The notes below the pieces were generated by a model that saw only the letters and a program-made list of their open reading frames with translations, was not told the DNA's origin and searched no databases. The translations under genes were made by a program, and so were the position numbers. A DNA stretch of 64,000 nucleotides from a virus. The stretch spans positions 95,171 to 159,170 of the IMG/VR virus record IMGVR_UViG_3300002143_000172; one strand, written 5' to 3'. This document shows positions 30,646-40,239 of this stretch, piece by piece; the first letter of the stretch is position 1; the number at the start of each line of letters is the position of its first letter.

Positions 30646-31344
30646 TTAAATTCCAAAATGTTCCATAATTTCATGTGCAAGAGCTTTTAATGGCGCTAGT
30701 GCAGGATGTTTCTGATTATAAAATTTTGCCGTGTCTTTGGTTGCTTCTTTGATGATTTCTGCAACTGCTTGCTCTCTTTCAATAATCTCATCAGTTATTC
30801 CTTTGAAGTCCCAAAGGCACCCTTTTCCTCTTTCTAAGAATTCAAATGCTTGGCTTTCCGGAATATCCTGTCCTGCAATTTTTGCTCTTAGATTATCTAT
30901 TCTAAATTCTGCCCAGTCTAATAAATGCTTCCTGGAAGATAACAAAGGTGCGTGTCCCCCCATTATGGCCCATTGAGTCTTTGGGTACTTCGCCTTCATG
31001 TTAGTTACTTGTCCATAAATTAAATCTGCTGTTAACTCCATGGCAGCATCATAACCCACAGTCGGAATTTGACTTACAATAGGAGGAGTTAAATCCCTCA
31101 TTAATTCAGAATGAAACCAAATAATTAAATCAATTTCTCGTTCAGTTCCTTTTGTAGCATCGAGGTATACTTCTGCTTGAGTTAGTTGATAGTTGTTAGA
31201 ATTGCCGCCCCAGGACCTATTAGATACTGCATGACCTTTTTTCATAAACTGAAACTCAAACCATTCTGAAATAGTTTTGTCCATGCTCCACATATGGCAG
31301 GGAGTAATTCCCCAAGTGTCCCCTAATATTAATATATTTTTCAT
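30646..31344 (-). CDS. SGNH-like protein with GDT in place of GDS
   Basis: A 232-residue protein. The N-terminal strand ends ILGDTWG, where Thr takes the place of the usual Ser nucleophile. Block III resembles WGGNSNNYQL, and the C-terminal KHPALAPLKALA gives the His helix. It lies between two related SGNH-like genes, directly abutting the upstream one. It may be an inactive or altered esterase; function unknown. Confidence 0.55.
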   Translation of the reverse strand: MKNILILGDTWGITPCHMWSMDKTISEWFEFQFMKKGHAVSNRSWGGNSNNYQLTQAEVYLDATKGTEREIDLIIWFHSELMRDLTPPIVSQIPTVGYDAAMELTADLIYGQVTNMKAKYPKTQWAIMGGHAPLLSSRKHLLDWAEFRIDNLRAKIAGQDIPESQAFEFLERGKGCLWDFKGITDEIIEREQAVAEIIKEATKDTAKFYNQKHPALAPLKALAHEIMEHFGI

Positions 31345-32271
31345 TTATTTCTCTAAAAATTTTATTACATTTTCTGCAATTATTTGATGGCATTTTAAAC
31401 TAGGGTGCCCATCTGGTGGCGGAACCTTAAAATTTTCAAAATCATTTTCAATTGCTAATTCGGGATGATTCTTTATTAATGCCGAGACGCAATCATACTT
31501 GTTATTGTTATAGTTAAATTCAATAAATCGTTCCTTTAACCACGGGTCAACTTTAATGTAGGGTAGATATTCCGGAGGCCAAGACATTATTGAAGTTTTA
31601 ACTCCCTGTTCCTCAAGCCCTTGTAAAAAAGTTTTAATATTTTTAACAGAAGTTGACATTAATTTAGCATTATACTTAGCTAGACTAGTTTCTTCTTTTC
31701 TAAGTTTTTCTAAAAGTATTTCTTGATAAGGCTGATCCTTATCCCATGTTTGCGATATTGTTACTTCAACCCATTTACCGTTGTAGACAACTGTATCGAG
31801 CTCGCGTGTCCATTCAGTTATTTGAAACACAAAATGTGAAATATCAGAAATATCTAAAGGCATAGGTCGATCAACCATTTCTGGATGATCTTTCTCTACT
31901 GTCCTAAGATCAACTCCATCTAAACTACGATTAGTGTAATCAAAATTGTGCCCACGAATACGAATTCTATCTTTGATAGTTGGTGTTTGTAAAGCTGTAG
32001 TCCAAAATTTGATTATTTGATGATTTGCTCCTCCGTTCTTAGGTTGAACTAGTTCAAATGTTTTAAAATGATTAGCCACTAATCGAGGAAAGCGCACGGC
32101 ATCTTTAAACGCCAAATGTTGCGATTGCTGTAGATGGGGAGTGTATCCGTTCTTGATATCTTCTTGAACAGTTGACGAATTCATGTAATACCAAAGTCCT
32201 TGCCCCCAAGTGAAACTGCACCCTGCAAAAATGATACCCTTAGTACGGGCTACGGTATCATTTAACTCCAT
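31345..32271 (-). CDS. SGNH-hydrolase-like protein B
   Basis: A 308-residue paralogue of the protein at 29771-30640, sharing GIIFAGCSFTWGQGL, RFPRLVANHFKTFE and PDGHPSLKCHQIIAENV. The Ser block I and the Asp-His block V are both present. The two copies are separated by a third SGNH-like gene. It overlaps its upstream neighbour by 14 bases. Probably modifies or deacylates the product of this operon. Confidence 0.65.
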   Translation of the reverse strand: MELNDTVARTKGIIFAGCSFTWGQGLWYYMNSSTVQEDIKNGYTPHLQQSQHLAFKDAVRFPRLVANHFKTFELVQPKNGGANHQIIKFWTTALQTPTIKDRIRIRGHNFDYTNRSLDGVDLRTVEKDHPEMVDRPMPLDISDISHFVFQITEWTRELDTVVYNGKWVEVTISQTWDKDQPYQEILLEKLRKEETSLAKYNAKLMSTSVKNIKTFLQGLEEQGVKTSIMSWPPEYLPYIKVDPWLKERFIEFNYNNNKYDCVSALIKNHPELAIENDFENFKVPPPDGHPSLKCHQIIAENVIKFLEK

Positions 32272-32692
32272 CGTCAGTCTCCTGTTTACTCCAACTAATT
32301 TCCCAATCTTTCCATTCTGCGGCCAGGCAGTCGACTTTATAATCCTTGCGACCGCCGACTACTTCTTGGATTTTATTCTTAGCAGTATTTCGGATACCAT
32401 TAAGCCCGTGTGTTAGTTCTAAGTTGTTGCCATCTTTAACACCACGACGGTAATTAGACTCGTTGTGCCAGATATGCAAATTCATCTGTGATACTACAAC
32501 GATAGCGCGAATAGTGTCTGCTGTAATATTCCCGGCCGCTTCGTCTAAAATGATTTGGATATCGTGTACGATATCTGCTATCTCTGTAGAATATTCATCT
32601 TTATGTTCTGAAATAAACACTTCTTTAAGTTGAACAATGCTCAGGCGATCAATTAGATCCCCAAGAGTATGTAGATATTTTCGTTCGCTCAT
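32258..32692 (-). CDS. hypothetical protein in glycan operon
   Basis: A 144-residue all-helical protein (begins MSERKYLHTLGDLIDRLSIV). It has motifs ADIVHDIQIILDEA, LHIWHNESNYRRG and LNGIRNTAKNKIQE. It is found coupled to an epimerase by a 4-base overlap, and I recall similar short helical proteins in phage sugar clusters. No catalytic residues are evident. It could be an accessory or regulatory subunit. Confidence 0.6.
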   Translation of the reverse strand: MSERKYLHTLGDLIDRLSIVQLKEVFISEHKDEYSTEIADIVHDIQIILDEAAGNITADTIRAIVVVSQMNLHIWHNESNYRRGVKDGNNLELTHGLNGIRNTAKNKIQEVVGGRKDYKVDCLAAEWKDWEISWSKQETDDGVK

Positions 32693-33630
32693 AAGTTTGT
32701 AAAGCTCCTGTTGTTATGGGTGATAATAAATTGGTAAGCATCGATCAATTGTGCGATACCGTAGTCTAAGTCGTATAACGGGCGCCAACTCAGATTTTCA
32801 ATCTTTTCATTTGATACGATGTAATTTCTTTTATCAAAATCTTCTTTAAATTCGTCCTGCTTGATCACTAACTTGGGAAGATGTTCTTTAATCTTTTCAG
32901 CTAGTTCCAATTTACTTAGGTTTGCAGAACTCAATCCTACATTATACGCCTGTCCTTTACATTGGTCATAATTCCTAATCATGAACTCAAATGTTTGGGC
33001 AATATCCTGCACATGAATATAGTTGCGTTTGAAATGCGCTTCGAACAACACTAGGTAACCATCAGTAACTGATTTATAAACAAAGTCGTTGACTAATAAA
33101 TCTTGTCGCATCCTTGGACTTACACCAAAAACTGTAGCAAGTCGCATTGCTATTCCGTTGCCTCTACTCAACACTACATCTTCAGCATCGCATTTAGTTT
33201 TAGCATAGTGCGACAGAGGCTTGAAAGGACTTGATTCGGTAATAATCTGATCCGATGATCCGTACTGACTGTTAGTATTTGGTACAAGGATTTTTTGATC
33301 TCGACCTAATACTGACACAATGTTTGCAATGTGTTGAAAATTTACATCTGTTGCTAATTGCGGATTAGCTTTACATGCAGGCATTCCTACTATGGCAGCT
33401 AATGGGATAATAACATCATGTACTTTTGCCTGTTCAAGTAGGCGTTCAGTATCTCTAACATCACCAAGTATAAACTTAAAGCCTTGTCTCTTAAATAGGT
33501 GAAGCATTGATAACTGTTTATACATCAAATTATCAAAAACAGTTACATGGTATCCCTTATCGAGTAGATACTCTGTTAGTGTAGAACCTAGATAACCTGC
33601 GCCGCCTGTGATTAGTACTTTCATATCCAT
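32689..33630 (-). CDS. NAD-dependent sugar epimerase/dehydratase (SDR)
   Basis: A 313-residue extended SDR. The dinucleotide motif is TGGAGYLGS, the catalytic Tyr-Lys pair is in HYAKTK, and a Ser/Thr proton-relay strand (LVPNTNSQYGSS) precedes it. The C-terminal substrate domain follows. It acts on a nucleotide-activated sugar, as an epimerase, reductase or dehydratase. The ATG may be either residue 1 or 3. Of the three SDRs of this operon, this one has the canonical YxxxK. Confidence 0.88.
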   Translation of the reverse strand: MDMKVLITGGAGYLGSTLTEYLLDKGYHVTVFDNLMYKQLSMLHLFKRQGFKFILGDVRDTERLLEQAKVHDVIIPLAAIVGMPACKANPQLATDVNFQHIANIVSVLGRDQKILVPNTNSQYGSSDQIITESSPFKPLSHYAKTKCDAEDVVLSRGNGIAMRLATVFGVSPRMRQDLLVNDFVYKSVTDGYLVLFEAHFKRNYIHVQDIAQTFEFMIRNYDQCKGQAYNVGLSSANLSKLELAEKIKEHLPKLVIKQDEFKEDFDKRNYIVSNEKIENLSWRPLYDLDYGIAQLIDAYQFIITHNNRSFTNL

Positions 33631-34295
33631 CCTAATTTTTCTATGTGTGATTTTAATTCATTTGCCATGTAACGATGCCCGAACTCACTGAAGTGGCAGG
33701 TGTCATTTTCTCTAAGGTTATATTTGGGATCGCTGTGCGTATCCTCAGATATTTGGCTAGGTTGAAAATAATCAATTACATAATTTGATATTAAGTTACT
33801 TCTAGTTGTGTTCAAGAAAATAGTTCTTATCTTATGATTCTTTAACATCTGCTGAAAGTTATAATTGTTAACCCTAAACTCTTCTTCTGAAAATCTAGGA
33901 CTCACAAAATACTGCTCAAACTCTTTAAGGAATTGCTTCTCTTCATCATGTGGTTGCCATGTATGTGCCGCAGGCTTCCATCTAATTACTCGACCTCCAT
34001 CATGCGACAGATCTGCGGGAGGGGCTGTGTACTTCGGTCCAGGATCCGGTAAAGCACTCCAAAATTCATTTCTAACTATTTCTGTATACTGTATAACAAC
34101 TACATCTTCTTCTGTGATAGTTTTATCTAAAATATGGTTAGTTATCCTTCTCCATATTCTAAAATTACTCCCGGCGCCAGCACCTTCGTGGAGGTAGTCA
34201 ACGCCAAGATCGGTAGCAAGTATTTTACCATACGGCAAGTCAACATCAGTATAGTCACTGACGCTACACCCTGCTACACATAGTTTTCTAATCAC
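33621..34295 (-). CDS. SGNH-like protein C
   Basis: A 224-residue protein. Block I is VAGCSVSDYT, block II/III GAGAGSNFRIW, then VVVIQYTEIVRN, and a C-terminal DTCHFSEFGHRYMANEL with Asp and His in the SGNH order. It overlaps the SDR genes on both sides (4 and 10 bases). It probably acts on an ester in the same pathway. Confidence 0.65.
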   Translation of the reverse strand: MIRKLCVAGCSVSDYTDVDLPYGKILATDLGVDYLHEGAGAGSNFRIWRRITNHILDKTITEEDVVVIQYTEIVRNEFWSALPDPGPKYTAPPADLSHDGGRVIRWKPAAHTWQPHDEEKQFLKEFEQYFVSPRFSEEEFRVNNYNFQQMLKNHKIRTIFLNTTRSNLISNYVIDYFQPSQISEDTHSDPKYNLRENDTCHFSEFGHRYMANELKSHIEKLGWI

Positions 34296-35260
34296 TTAAA
34301 CTCGTCCTTGTTAGCTAGGTACCAATTATATGCTTTTAGTAAGCCTTCTTCTAACGGAGTAGTTGCTTCCCAACCTAGTGCATCTTTAATCTTGTTAGAG
34401 TCAATGCGGCGAGTAGGAATCATGCTAGGCTTACCCTTAACATACTCAATAGGATTAGTATTGTTTACTAACTGTTTCATTATAGATAATACATCATTAA
34501 CAGAGTAAACATTGTTGCATCCTACATTGAATACATCATATGTTTCTTGTTTTTCAATTACTAATTGTAGCGCCTGAATGAAGTCGTCAACGAACAACAA
34601 ATCTCGCAACTCAGTACCGTCACCCCATACTGGAATAGGATTCATATTGTCTGCTACTTTACGGATAGTTGCAGGTGTTACATGACACTTAGCAAAGTCG
34701 TATTTGTCATGAGGACCAAATAGGTTAGCAGGACGAATAACAACTGTAGTCATTGGATTGGGCAAATACTTTGCATACAACTCGCATTGTACTTCTGCAT
34801 ATCGTTTCATCCATCCTACTGGAAAGTACACAGGGTAAGGCTCATCAAACAAGAAGTCTGTTTCAACTACTGGCTCATCGCCCTTAGGAGGATATACTGT
34901 ATTGCTACTAATAAAGATATACTTGCTAACTTTGTTACGATACGCACTATCGATCAAGAAGTTGTTCATAGCCACATTTGGTGTAACATGAGCAAGAGGG
35001 TCCTGAACTGTGTCAACTGCGTTACTGGTACTTGCGGCCGCGTGTACTACAACATCTACATCTTTAGTAACAGCTAGGCAATCTTCATAAGTCATTAAGT
35101 TTCCACTAACATAATCTACAATGTCGTGTTTAATACGAGGCTGTCGAGTATGTAGGTGTACACGGATATTAGTATACCCGTCTGCCACTAATTTGTTTGT
35201 AAGATTTTGACCAACTAGGCCAGAACCTCCAGTAATTAAAATTCTCTTATCTTTTAACAT
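34292..35260 (-). CDS. SDR sugar epimerase/reductase lacking the canonical Tyr
   Basis: A 322-residue SDR resembling GDP-fucose synthase. The N-terminal motif TGGSGLVGQN binds NAD(P). Where the family has YxxxK, this protein has FPVGWMKRYAE, with Trp and no Tyr at the expected place. The longer upstream frame overlaps the preceding gene, so the ATG at 35260 is used. The C-terminus includes LGWEATTPLEEGL, which is typical of the family. Either it uses another acid/base or it is altered in function. Confidence 0.85.
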   Translation of the reverse strand: MLKDKRILITGGSGLVGQNLTNKLVADGYTNIRVHLHTRQPRIKHDIVDYVSGNLMTYEDCLAVTKDVDVVVHAAASTSNAVDTVQDPLAHVTPNVAMNNFLIDSAYRNKVSKYIFISSNTVYPPKGDEPVVETDFLFDEPYPVYFPVGWMKRYAEVQCELYAKYLPNPMTTVVIRPANLFGPHDKYDFAKCHVTPATIRKVADNMNPIPVWGDGTELRDLLFVDDFIQALQLVIEKQETYDVFNVGCNNVYSVNDVLSIMKQLVNNTNPIEYVKGKPSMIPTRRIDSNKIKDALGWEATTPLEEGLLKAYNWYLANKDEFK

Positions 35261-35960
35261 TATTTTCCTTAATTTCGTCTTTGTTATATAAAAATGCCAA
35301 GTAACAATATCTTTTGAAGTCACCTGTAACACGATTCACAGTGTGCCACGGGTTATGCTCTTTGAAATCCAATATTACATAATTACCTTTTATTGGTGGT
35401 ACTGTTACATGATCTTGGGCGGACATATTTTGGTCTTCACCCTGAAGTACTAGTTCCCCGCCATTATTGTCATATCCATCGGACTCACTCATGTAGATTA
35501 AGACGGCAGCAATTCTACCAAGATTCTTTCCATCTCGGTGTTTATCTATAAAATCTCCATTTTGGTAAAGAGTAAAATAATCTCGAAATTCTAGATTAGA
35601 ATGTTCGGAGTTAATTTCAGGATAGAAATTTCGAATAAACCCTTTAACAATACCTCTAAAATGAGATAAGGGATCAAATGCAGATCTATTAGCAATCTGA
35701 AACCACTGCTGGCTAACTTGCCTTGAATGTTCCTTGATTTTTTCTCTGCGGGTCTCAATCATCGAAATCGGAATCGTCATTGGCCAGTCTGGGTCATTGT
35801 GCGTTCCTATTATACAGTTATGGTAAAATGCTGTATCATCCTGTATCGGAAGATTTTTTATCATAGTAGACATTGTGTCAAACTCCGGCATATCTGATTC
35901 TCTAACAATCTCAGTAAGGTCGCCTACATAAAATCCCCGTTCTTTTAAACTATCATTCAT
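35247..35960 (-). CDS. 2-oxoglutarate/Fe(II)-dependent oxygenase
   Basis: A 237-residue dioxygenase. The iron triad is H and D of DKHRDGKN and a distal His in NPWHTVNRVTG, with R in FKRYCY to bind 2-oxoglutarate. The double-stranded beta-helix core (YFTLYQNGDF, AAVLIYMSES, GELVLQG) is visible. It hydroxylates an unknown small molecule, sugar or protein side chain. Coupled to the upstream SDR by a 4-base overlap. Confidence 0.85.
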   Translation of the reverse strand: MNDSLKERGFYVGDLTEIVRESDMPEFDTMSTMIKNLPIQDDTAFYHNCIIGTHNDPDWPMTIPISMIETRREKIKEHSRQVSQQWFQIANRSAFDPLSHFRGIVKGFIRNFYPEINSEHSNLEFRDYFTLYQNGDFIDKHRDGKNLGRIAAVLIYMSESDGYDNNGGELVLQGEDQNMSAQDHVTVPPIKGNYVILDFKEHNPWHTVNRVTGDFKRYCYLAFLYNKDEIKENNVKR

Positions 35961-36940
35961 TTTTTAGATCCATATGCAGAAACTACTTTGAGTATCCCGT
36001 CTTTAAGACTAGTACTAGGTAGTATGTTATATTTCTTTTGCTTTTCTGCGCCCAGACATCTTAGCATATCACCGTTAGGTTTTGTTTCGTCCCAAACAAT
36101 CGTTTTAGTTTTTCCCGTAACTTCTGCATAGGCAGCAACGATTGCTTCTATTGTTTCTTTAATGGTAACTGCTTTGCCACAGCCAAAGTTAATTACATCA
36201 TTAACTTCTTTCTTTACAACATCAACAACCGCTTGGGCAACATCATCTCCAAATACAAAGTCTCTGCGGGCAGAACCATTACCCCAACATACAATTTCAT
36301 CACCGTCAGTATTAAACACTTTCCATACATTGGCACCGATAACTGTTGCTTCTTGAGAGAAGTTATCTTTTATTCCGTAAATGTTAGCAGGCCGCATAAT
36401 AGTCCACTTAGTCCAATCGTGCTGTATCCGCAAAGAGTCTATTGCTAACTCGCCCATACGCTTGGCCCAGCCCGGATGCCAATCATTCTTACTGGGCATA
36501 GTATCCCATACTGTATCTTCGTGCATCACATCGGCAGGTTGATAAACACCAACCGACGACATGTAAACGAACCAATCAACTTTAGCATCAAACGATGCTT
36601 TGATCATATTAGTATTAAACATCATCATTGGAAATAGATAATCAGCGGGTTGCTTGGCAGCTCTAGATGGGCTCCCTTTAATACCAGCAATGTGTAATAC
36701 TACATCAACTTTGTTTCCGGTAAACAAAGTTTGACAGTTATTAAGATATGTTAAATCTTTTTCAATAAGTGTAAGTTTACCCAACGGATATTGTTTTCTC
36801 AGAGCTACTAGATCATCACTAATCTTAATGTCTACTGCGATTACTTCTAGGGCACCCTCGTCTAGACATTTGATCACTGTGGGGTTGCCCACTAATCCAC
36901 TAGCACCTGTTATTAATATTCGTTTATCTTTAATTTCCAT
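35957..36940 (-). CDS. SDR sugar epimerase/reductase lacking the canonical Tyr (second)
   Basis: A 327-residue SDR. The motif TGASGLVGNP binds the cofactor. In the catalytic region it reads DWHPGWAKRMGE, again Trp before x-K-R, with no YxxxK, as in the protein at 34292-35260. The two are related, and both are unlike the third SDR at 32689. The ATG at 36940 is chosen to limit overlap with the upstream gene (11 bases). The substrate is probably a nucleotide sugar. Confidence 0.85.
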   Translation of the reverse strand: MEIKDKRILITGASGLVGNPTVIKCLDEGALEVIAVDIKISDDLVALRKQYPLGKLTLIEKDLTYLNNCQTLFTGNKVDVVLHIAGIKGSPSRAAKQPADYLFPMMMFNTNMIKASFDAKVDWFVYMSSVGVYQPADVMHEDTVWDTMPSKNDWHPGWAKRMGELAIDSLRIQHDWTKWTIMRPANIYGIKDNFSQEATVIGANVWKVFNTDGDEIVCWGNGSARRDFVFGDDVAQAVVDVVKKEVNDVINFGCGKAVTIKETIEAIVAAYAEVTGKTKTIVWDETKPNGDMLRCLGAEKQKKYNILPSTSLKDGILKVVSAYGSKK

Positions 36941-38342
36941 AATTAGCCTCAAAAAAATCTGTCAACGGATTGTAGTTCTTAAAAGCTAAGAATTGCCGTT
37001 GATTGTGCTTTGTTATCTCTTGAACAGAATAGTAAAAATCATGTACCTGTTCTAATGACATGTTAGCAAATCTTACAATTTCTTTTTCTATTAGAGCAAG
37101 CCTCTTCTTTGGATCTTGTTCTAAGTCATAACTTTCATCAATGAACGGATGAAATGTTTTATATCCTAGTCTACGAAGTTCTTCGAGTGCTTTATAATTT
37201 CCTATGTATATAAACGGTTGTAAGTTTAATATAGGTCTAAAAGTCTTCTCAGTCATAAACGGACTGCCCGATGCATCAAACTGCGTTTCTGATACTATAT
37301 GTATGTAACTATCTTCGTACAATTCTTTTTTGTTATTTTCGTTAGACTGAAATCCCATTTTTCCATCAGGAGTTAAGTCCTGGGTGTCTACTTCATAGGG
37401 CATAAGATTTACAATGGTATCCACTGCCTCTGTTAATTCTTCGCTAGTCCCATCAACAAGTTCACCTAATGCACCTACTGGATCATCATTTGGTAAAGAA
37501 TGTATGAAACTAAAGATTCCGTCTTTAAGTAAATTGTGCTTTAAGGCTAGGTAAAAGATTGCTACTCTATGTGGCCTGTTCATAGCACGATTCCAGCAGA
37601 TAAACTTTTTAGATCTAAGTTTAGCTGTGTCTAGATCTGTTTCTCTTACATAGTCGCAGAGATACCCTAGTGAACTTCTTTCAATTGGATATCGACTTGC
37701 AATTTCTGCTTGCTGTTGCATCGAGGCGTGTGCAGTTCCGAGTCTTGCACGACCTTGATAATCTGTTCTAAAGTTTCCCTGAAGTAAATTTACATCGGTT
37801 CCGGGTACTCCTATTTTAACAAAGGCATTTTCAACATTCAATAGCGTATTTTTATCATATGACGGTTCTGTGCCATTGAACAGAATAGGTTTTACCTTAC
37901 CGGTCTTTAACAATTCTAATAAACGAGGGCCCAGTGTGTCTGCATAAGAATAGGTGCTGATTGTCCCATCTATGTTAAAATCAAAGTTATCGTATATGTA
38001 ACCTAAATTTCCTCTGTCTAATTCGTAGGGCAGGAAGTAGGTAATATCGTCAGTTTCGTTGACCTCGTCTATTCCTACTATACTATCTTCTCCATAGTGC
38101 TTTTTAAAAAAATATAAAAGACTGCAATGCTGAAATACAACACCCGATCCTTTGGAGAAATACTCTTTTTCTAATTCCCAAATACGGCAATATTGATTGC
38201 CGTTAAACGATAATTCTTTTTCGGACGCTTCTTTTTGCATCCATGCGACCACGGACGGATGCAGGCCATTTGCTATAGGGAGGCGGGCATTTGTTAATTG
38301 CACCCAATCTTGATATACAAGTTTAAATTTTAAATCTGACAT
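36930..38342 (-). CDS. putative glycosyltransferase, family member 1
   Basis: A 470-residue protein of a three-member local family. The hallmarks are KKFICWNRAMNRPHR in the middle and, in the C-terminal third, HIVSETQFD, PFMTEKTFRPI, QPFIYIGN, LRRLGYKTFHPF and IDESYD. The TEKTFRPI ... PFI region resembles the donor-binding half of GT10-like GT-B enzymes. No signal peptide is seen. It probably adds a sugar in the operon product; substrate unknown. Confidence 0.6.
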   Translation of the reverse strand: MSDLKFKLVYQDWVQLTNARLPIANGLHPSVVAWMQKEASEKELSFNGNQYCRIWELEKEYFSKGSGVVFQHCSLLYFFKKHYGEDSIVGIDEVNETDDITYFLPYELDRGNLGYIYDNFDFNIDGTISTYSYADTLGPRLLELLKTGKVKPILFNGTEPSYDKNTLLNVENAFVKIGVPGTDVNLLQGNFRTDYQGRARLGTAHASMQQQAEIASRYPIERSSLGYLCDYVRETDLDTAKLRSKKFICWNRAMNRPHRVAIFYLALKHNLLKDGIFSFIHSLPNDDPVGALGELVDGTSEELTEAVDTIVNLMPYEVDTQDLTPDGKMGFQSNENNKKELYEDSYIHIVSETQFDASGSPFMTEKTFRPILNLQPFIYIGNYKALEELRRLGYKTFHPFIDESYDLEQDPKKRLALIEKEIVRFANMSLEQVHDFYYSVQEITKHNQRQFLAFKNYNPLTDFFEANYGN

Positions 38343-39625
38343 AATTCTTTCAATGGATTAAAGTTCTTAAAAGAGTGTAGATGTTTCTGATTATGGATTA
38401 ATCGATCTTTAATAGAATAGTACCAATTGTGTATTTCTTTTAAGGATAGATTATTAAATTTTACAATTTCTCGTTCGATAAGTTGAAATCTCTTTCTAGG
38501 ATCAACTTCTAAATCATAACTTTCATCAATAAACGGATGAAAAGTTTTAAATCCTAACTCTTTAATCTTATTTAATGCTAGGGTATTACCCACATGAATA
38601 AACGGTTGCAGATTTAAAATAGGTCTCCAAGTCTTCTCACTCATAAATGGTGTCCCGGGTTGATCAAACTCGGTTTCCGATACAATGTGTAGATACGAAT
38701 CTAGATACAGCTCTTTCTTGTTATTTGTAACGGTAAAGAATCGTCCCAATTCTTCATATTCTAAATGATGTGTATCAAGTTGATACGGTAATAGACTATC
38801 AATTTTCTCTGCATAGCTGTTGTCGTCGTCTACTATCCTAGCTAAGAGATCTTTAGTGTTGTCTTCTGGACTATATAAGAAACTAAAAAATCCATCATCG
38901 AGTAAATTATGTTTTAGTGCTAAGTAGCAAAGACCTAGTCGATGGGGCCTGTTCATATATCTGTTCCAACAGATAAACTTCTTGGTCCTCTGTGTAAGAT
39001 CGTTGAGATCTTCAATCCTTACAAAATCACTTTCATATCCCAGTGCTGTAGGGTAGGGGTACTTGTCCATTTCATTTGCAGTTTGGTATAAAGATATGAC
39101 AGATTCTAGCATCTGCATTGATGAATTGTGCTCCTTTATATTTCCCTGCATCATAATTACTTTCTCAATCCCCTGCTTGTTAAAAAACTTTTCAATTTCT
39201 TTAATAGTTCCTGGTTCTGCAGAAGGATCGATCATGTTTACCAACAAGATGCCAACTTTTCCCGATCGTAAGTGCTCTAGCATCTTAGGAGATAGAGTTT
39301 CAATGAAATTATAATTTGGTTGGGTATCGGTGATATAGTGAACTGTGTTACATTCAATCTCTATAGGAAATAGGTATGTTCCTTCTTCATCTATTTCATC
39401 ATCACTGACCATTGGTATGTTTTCTCTAGCACTATGATAAAAAAAGTTACTGTGTCTAAAATAGTAAGTAGATGTGGGATCGTTAAAAAAATAACGAGTA
39501 TCTATTTCTTTGAGATGTGAGCTAGCCCACTCGCGAAACTCTTTGGTAAGTCCGTTGGGAAATGGACGGAGTTCATTATCTATCTCGTACCAATTTGAAT
39601 AAACCAGTTTTAAAATGCGATCCAT
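38330..39625 (-). CDS. putative glycosyltransferase, family member 2
   Basis: A 431-residue paralogue with KKFICWNRYMNRPHR, HIVSETEFD, PFMSEKTWRPI, QPFIHVGN, IKELGFKTFHPF and IDESYD. It is closest to the adjacent gene at 36930-38342, so the pair arose by duplication. The first 200 residues differ most, which would change the acceptor. It overlaps the upstream TPP alpha gene by 16 bases. Confidence 0.6.
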   Translation of the reverse strand: MDRILKLVYSNWYEIDNELRPFPNGLTKEFREWASSHLKEIDTRYFFNDPTSTYYFRHSNFFYHSARENIPMVSDDEIDEEGTYLFPIEIECNTVHYITDTQPNYNFIETLSPKMLEHLRSGKVGILLVNMIDPSAEPGTIKEIEKFFNKQGIEKVIMMQGNIKEHNSSMQMLESVISLYQTANEMDKYPYPTALGYESDFVRIEDLNDLTQRTKKFICWNRYMNRPHRLGLCYLALKHNLLDDGFFSFLYSPEDNTKDLLARIVDDDNSYAEKIDSLLPYQLDTHHLEYEELGRFFTVTNNKKELYLDSYLHIVSETEFDQPGTPFMSEKTWRPILNLQPFIHVGNTLALNKIKELGFKTFHPFIDESYDLEVDPRKRFQLIEREIVKFNNLSLKEIHNWYYSIKDRLIHNQKHLHSFKNFNPLKELCQI

Positions 39626-40239
39626 TTTCCAGAGCCATAATGGGGGTACTTAGATTTATATTCGTAGTGTATTACATCTGCAGGTATTTCTCTTTTCTTT
39701 GCCCATGTTGCTTCCGTAGGAGTGTATGTCGACACTCCGTTATCCTCTACTACAAAATACAATGGTAAATCAAAGTTCCTAGCATATTTGTGTGCTTCAT
39801 AAAAGGCTCCGGTCTCAAAACTCATATCACCCACAAAGACCCAAACCTTGTCAGTGCTACCGCTGTTCTTTAGAGATAACGCAACTCCAAGAGCGATAGG
39901 AAGGGTAGCGGTAACGATCGCACTACTGTAAAACTTTTCGTCAATATTGCAAAGGGTGATAGACTTTCCGGCAAGGATTTCATCCTCAATCCAGGTTGGA
40001 TCGATACCTTTGAGGAACGCATGATAATGACTACGCCATGTTGAGAATACCCAATCGGTTGTTTTTATTCTTTTAAAAATTTCAATAAGCTGTTCTTCGT
40101 TACCGTTAGATAAGTGAACTGGTCCCCTTATCTTTGCCGCTTCCCAATGACTAACTATTAGTTCTTCAAACGCTATTAAATCATCGCTTGAATGGGCAAT
40201 GTCTCGTTGTATTGTATATTGGTCAATATTTTGTATCAT
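39610..40239 (-). CDS. TPP-dependent enzyme, thiamine-diphosphate-binding (alpha) subunit
   Basis: A 209-residue E1-alpha-like domain. The TPP-binding motif starts VFVGDMSFETGAFYEAHKYA and ends YFVVEDNG, the GDx(24-28)N form, with Met instead of Gly in GDG. An upstream region (STWRSHYHAFLKG) resembles the H-hairpin of the E1-alpha family. It lacks a beta domain, which is probably supplied by 29235-29774. The pair would form a split TPP enzyme placed inside a sugar operon. Confidence 0.75.
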   Translation of the reverse strand: MIQNIDQYTIQRDIAHSSDDLIAFEELIVSHWEAAKIRGPVHLSNGNEEQLIEIFKRIKTTDWVFSTWRSHYHAFLKGIDPTWIEDEILAGKSITLCNIDEKFYSSAIVTATLPIALGVALSLKNSGSTDKVWVFVGDMSFETGAFYEAHKYARNFDLPLYFVVEDNGVSTYTPTEATWAKKREIPADVIHYEYKSKYPHYGSGKWIAF

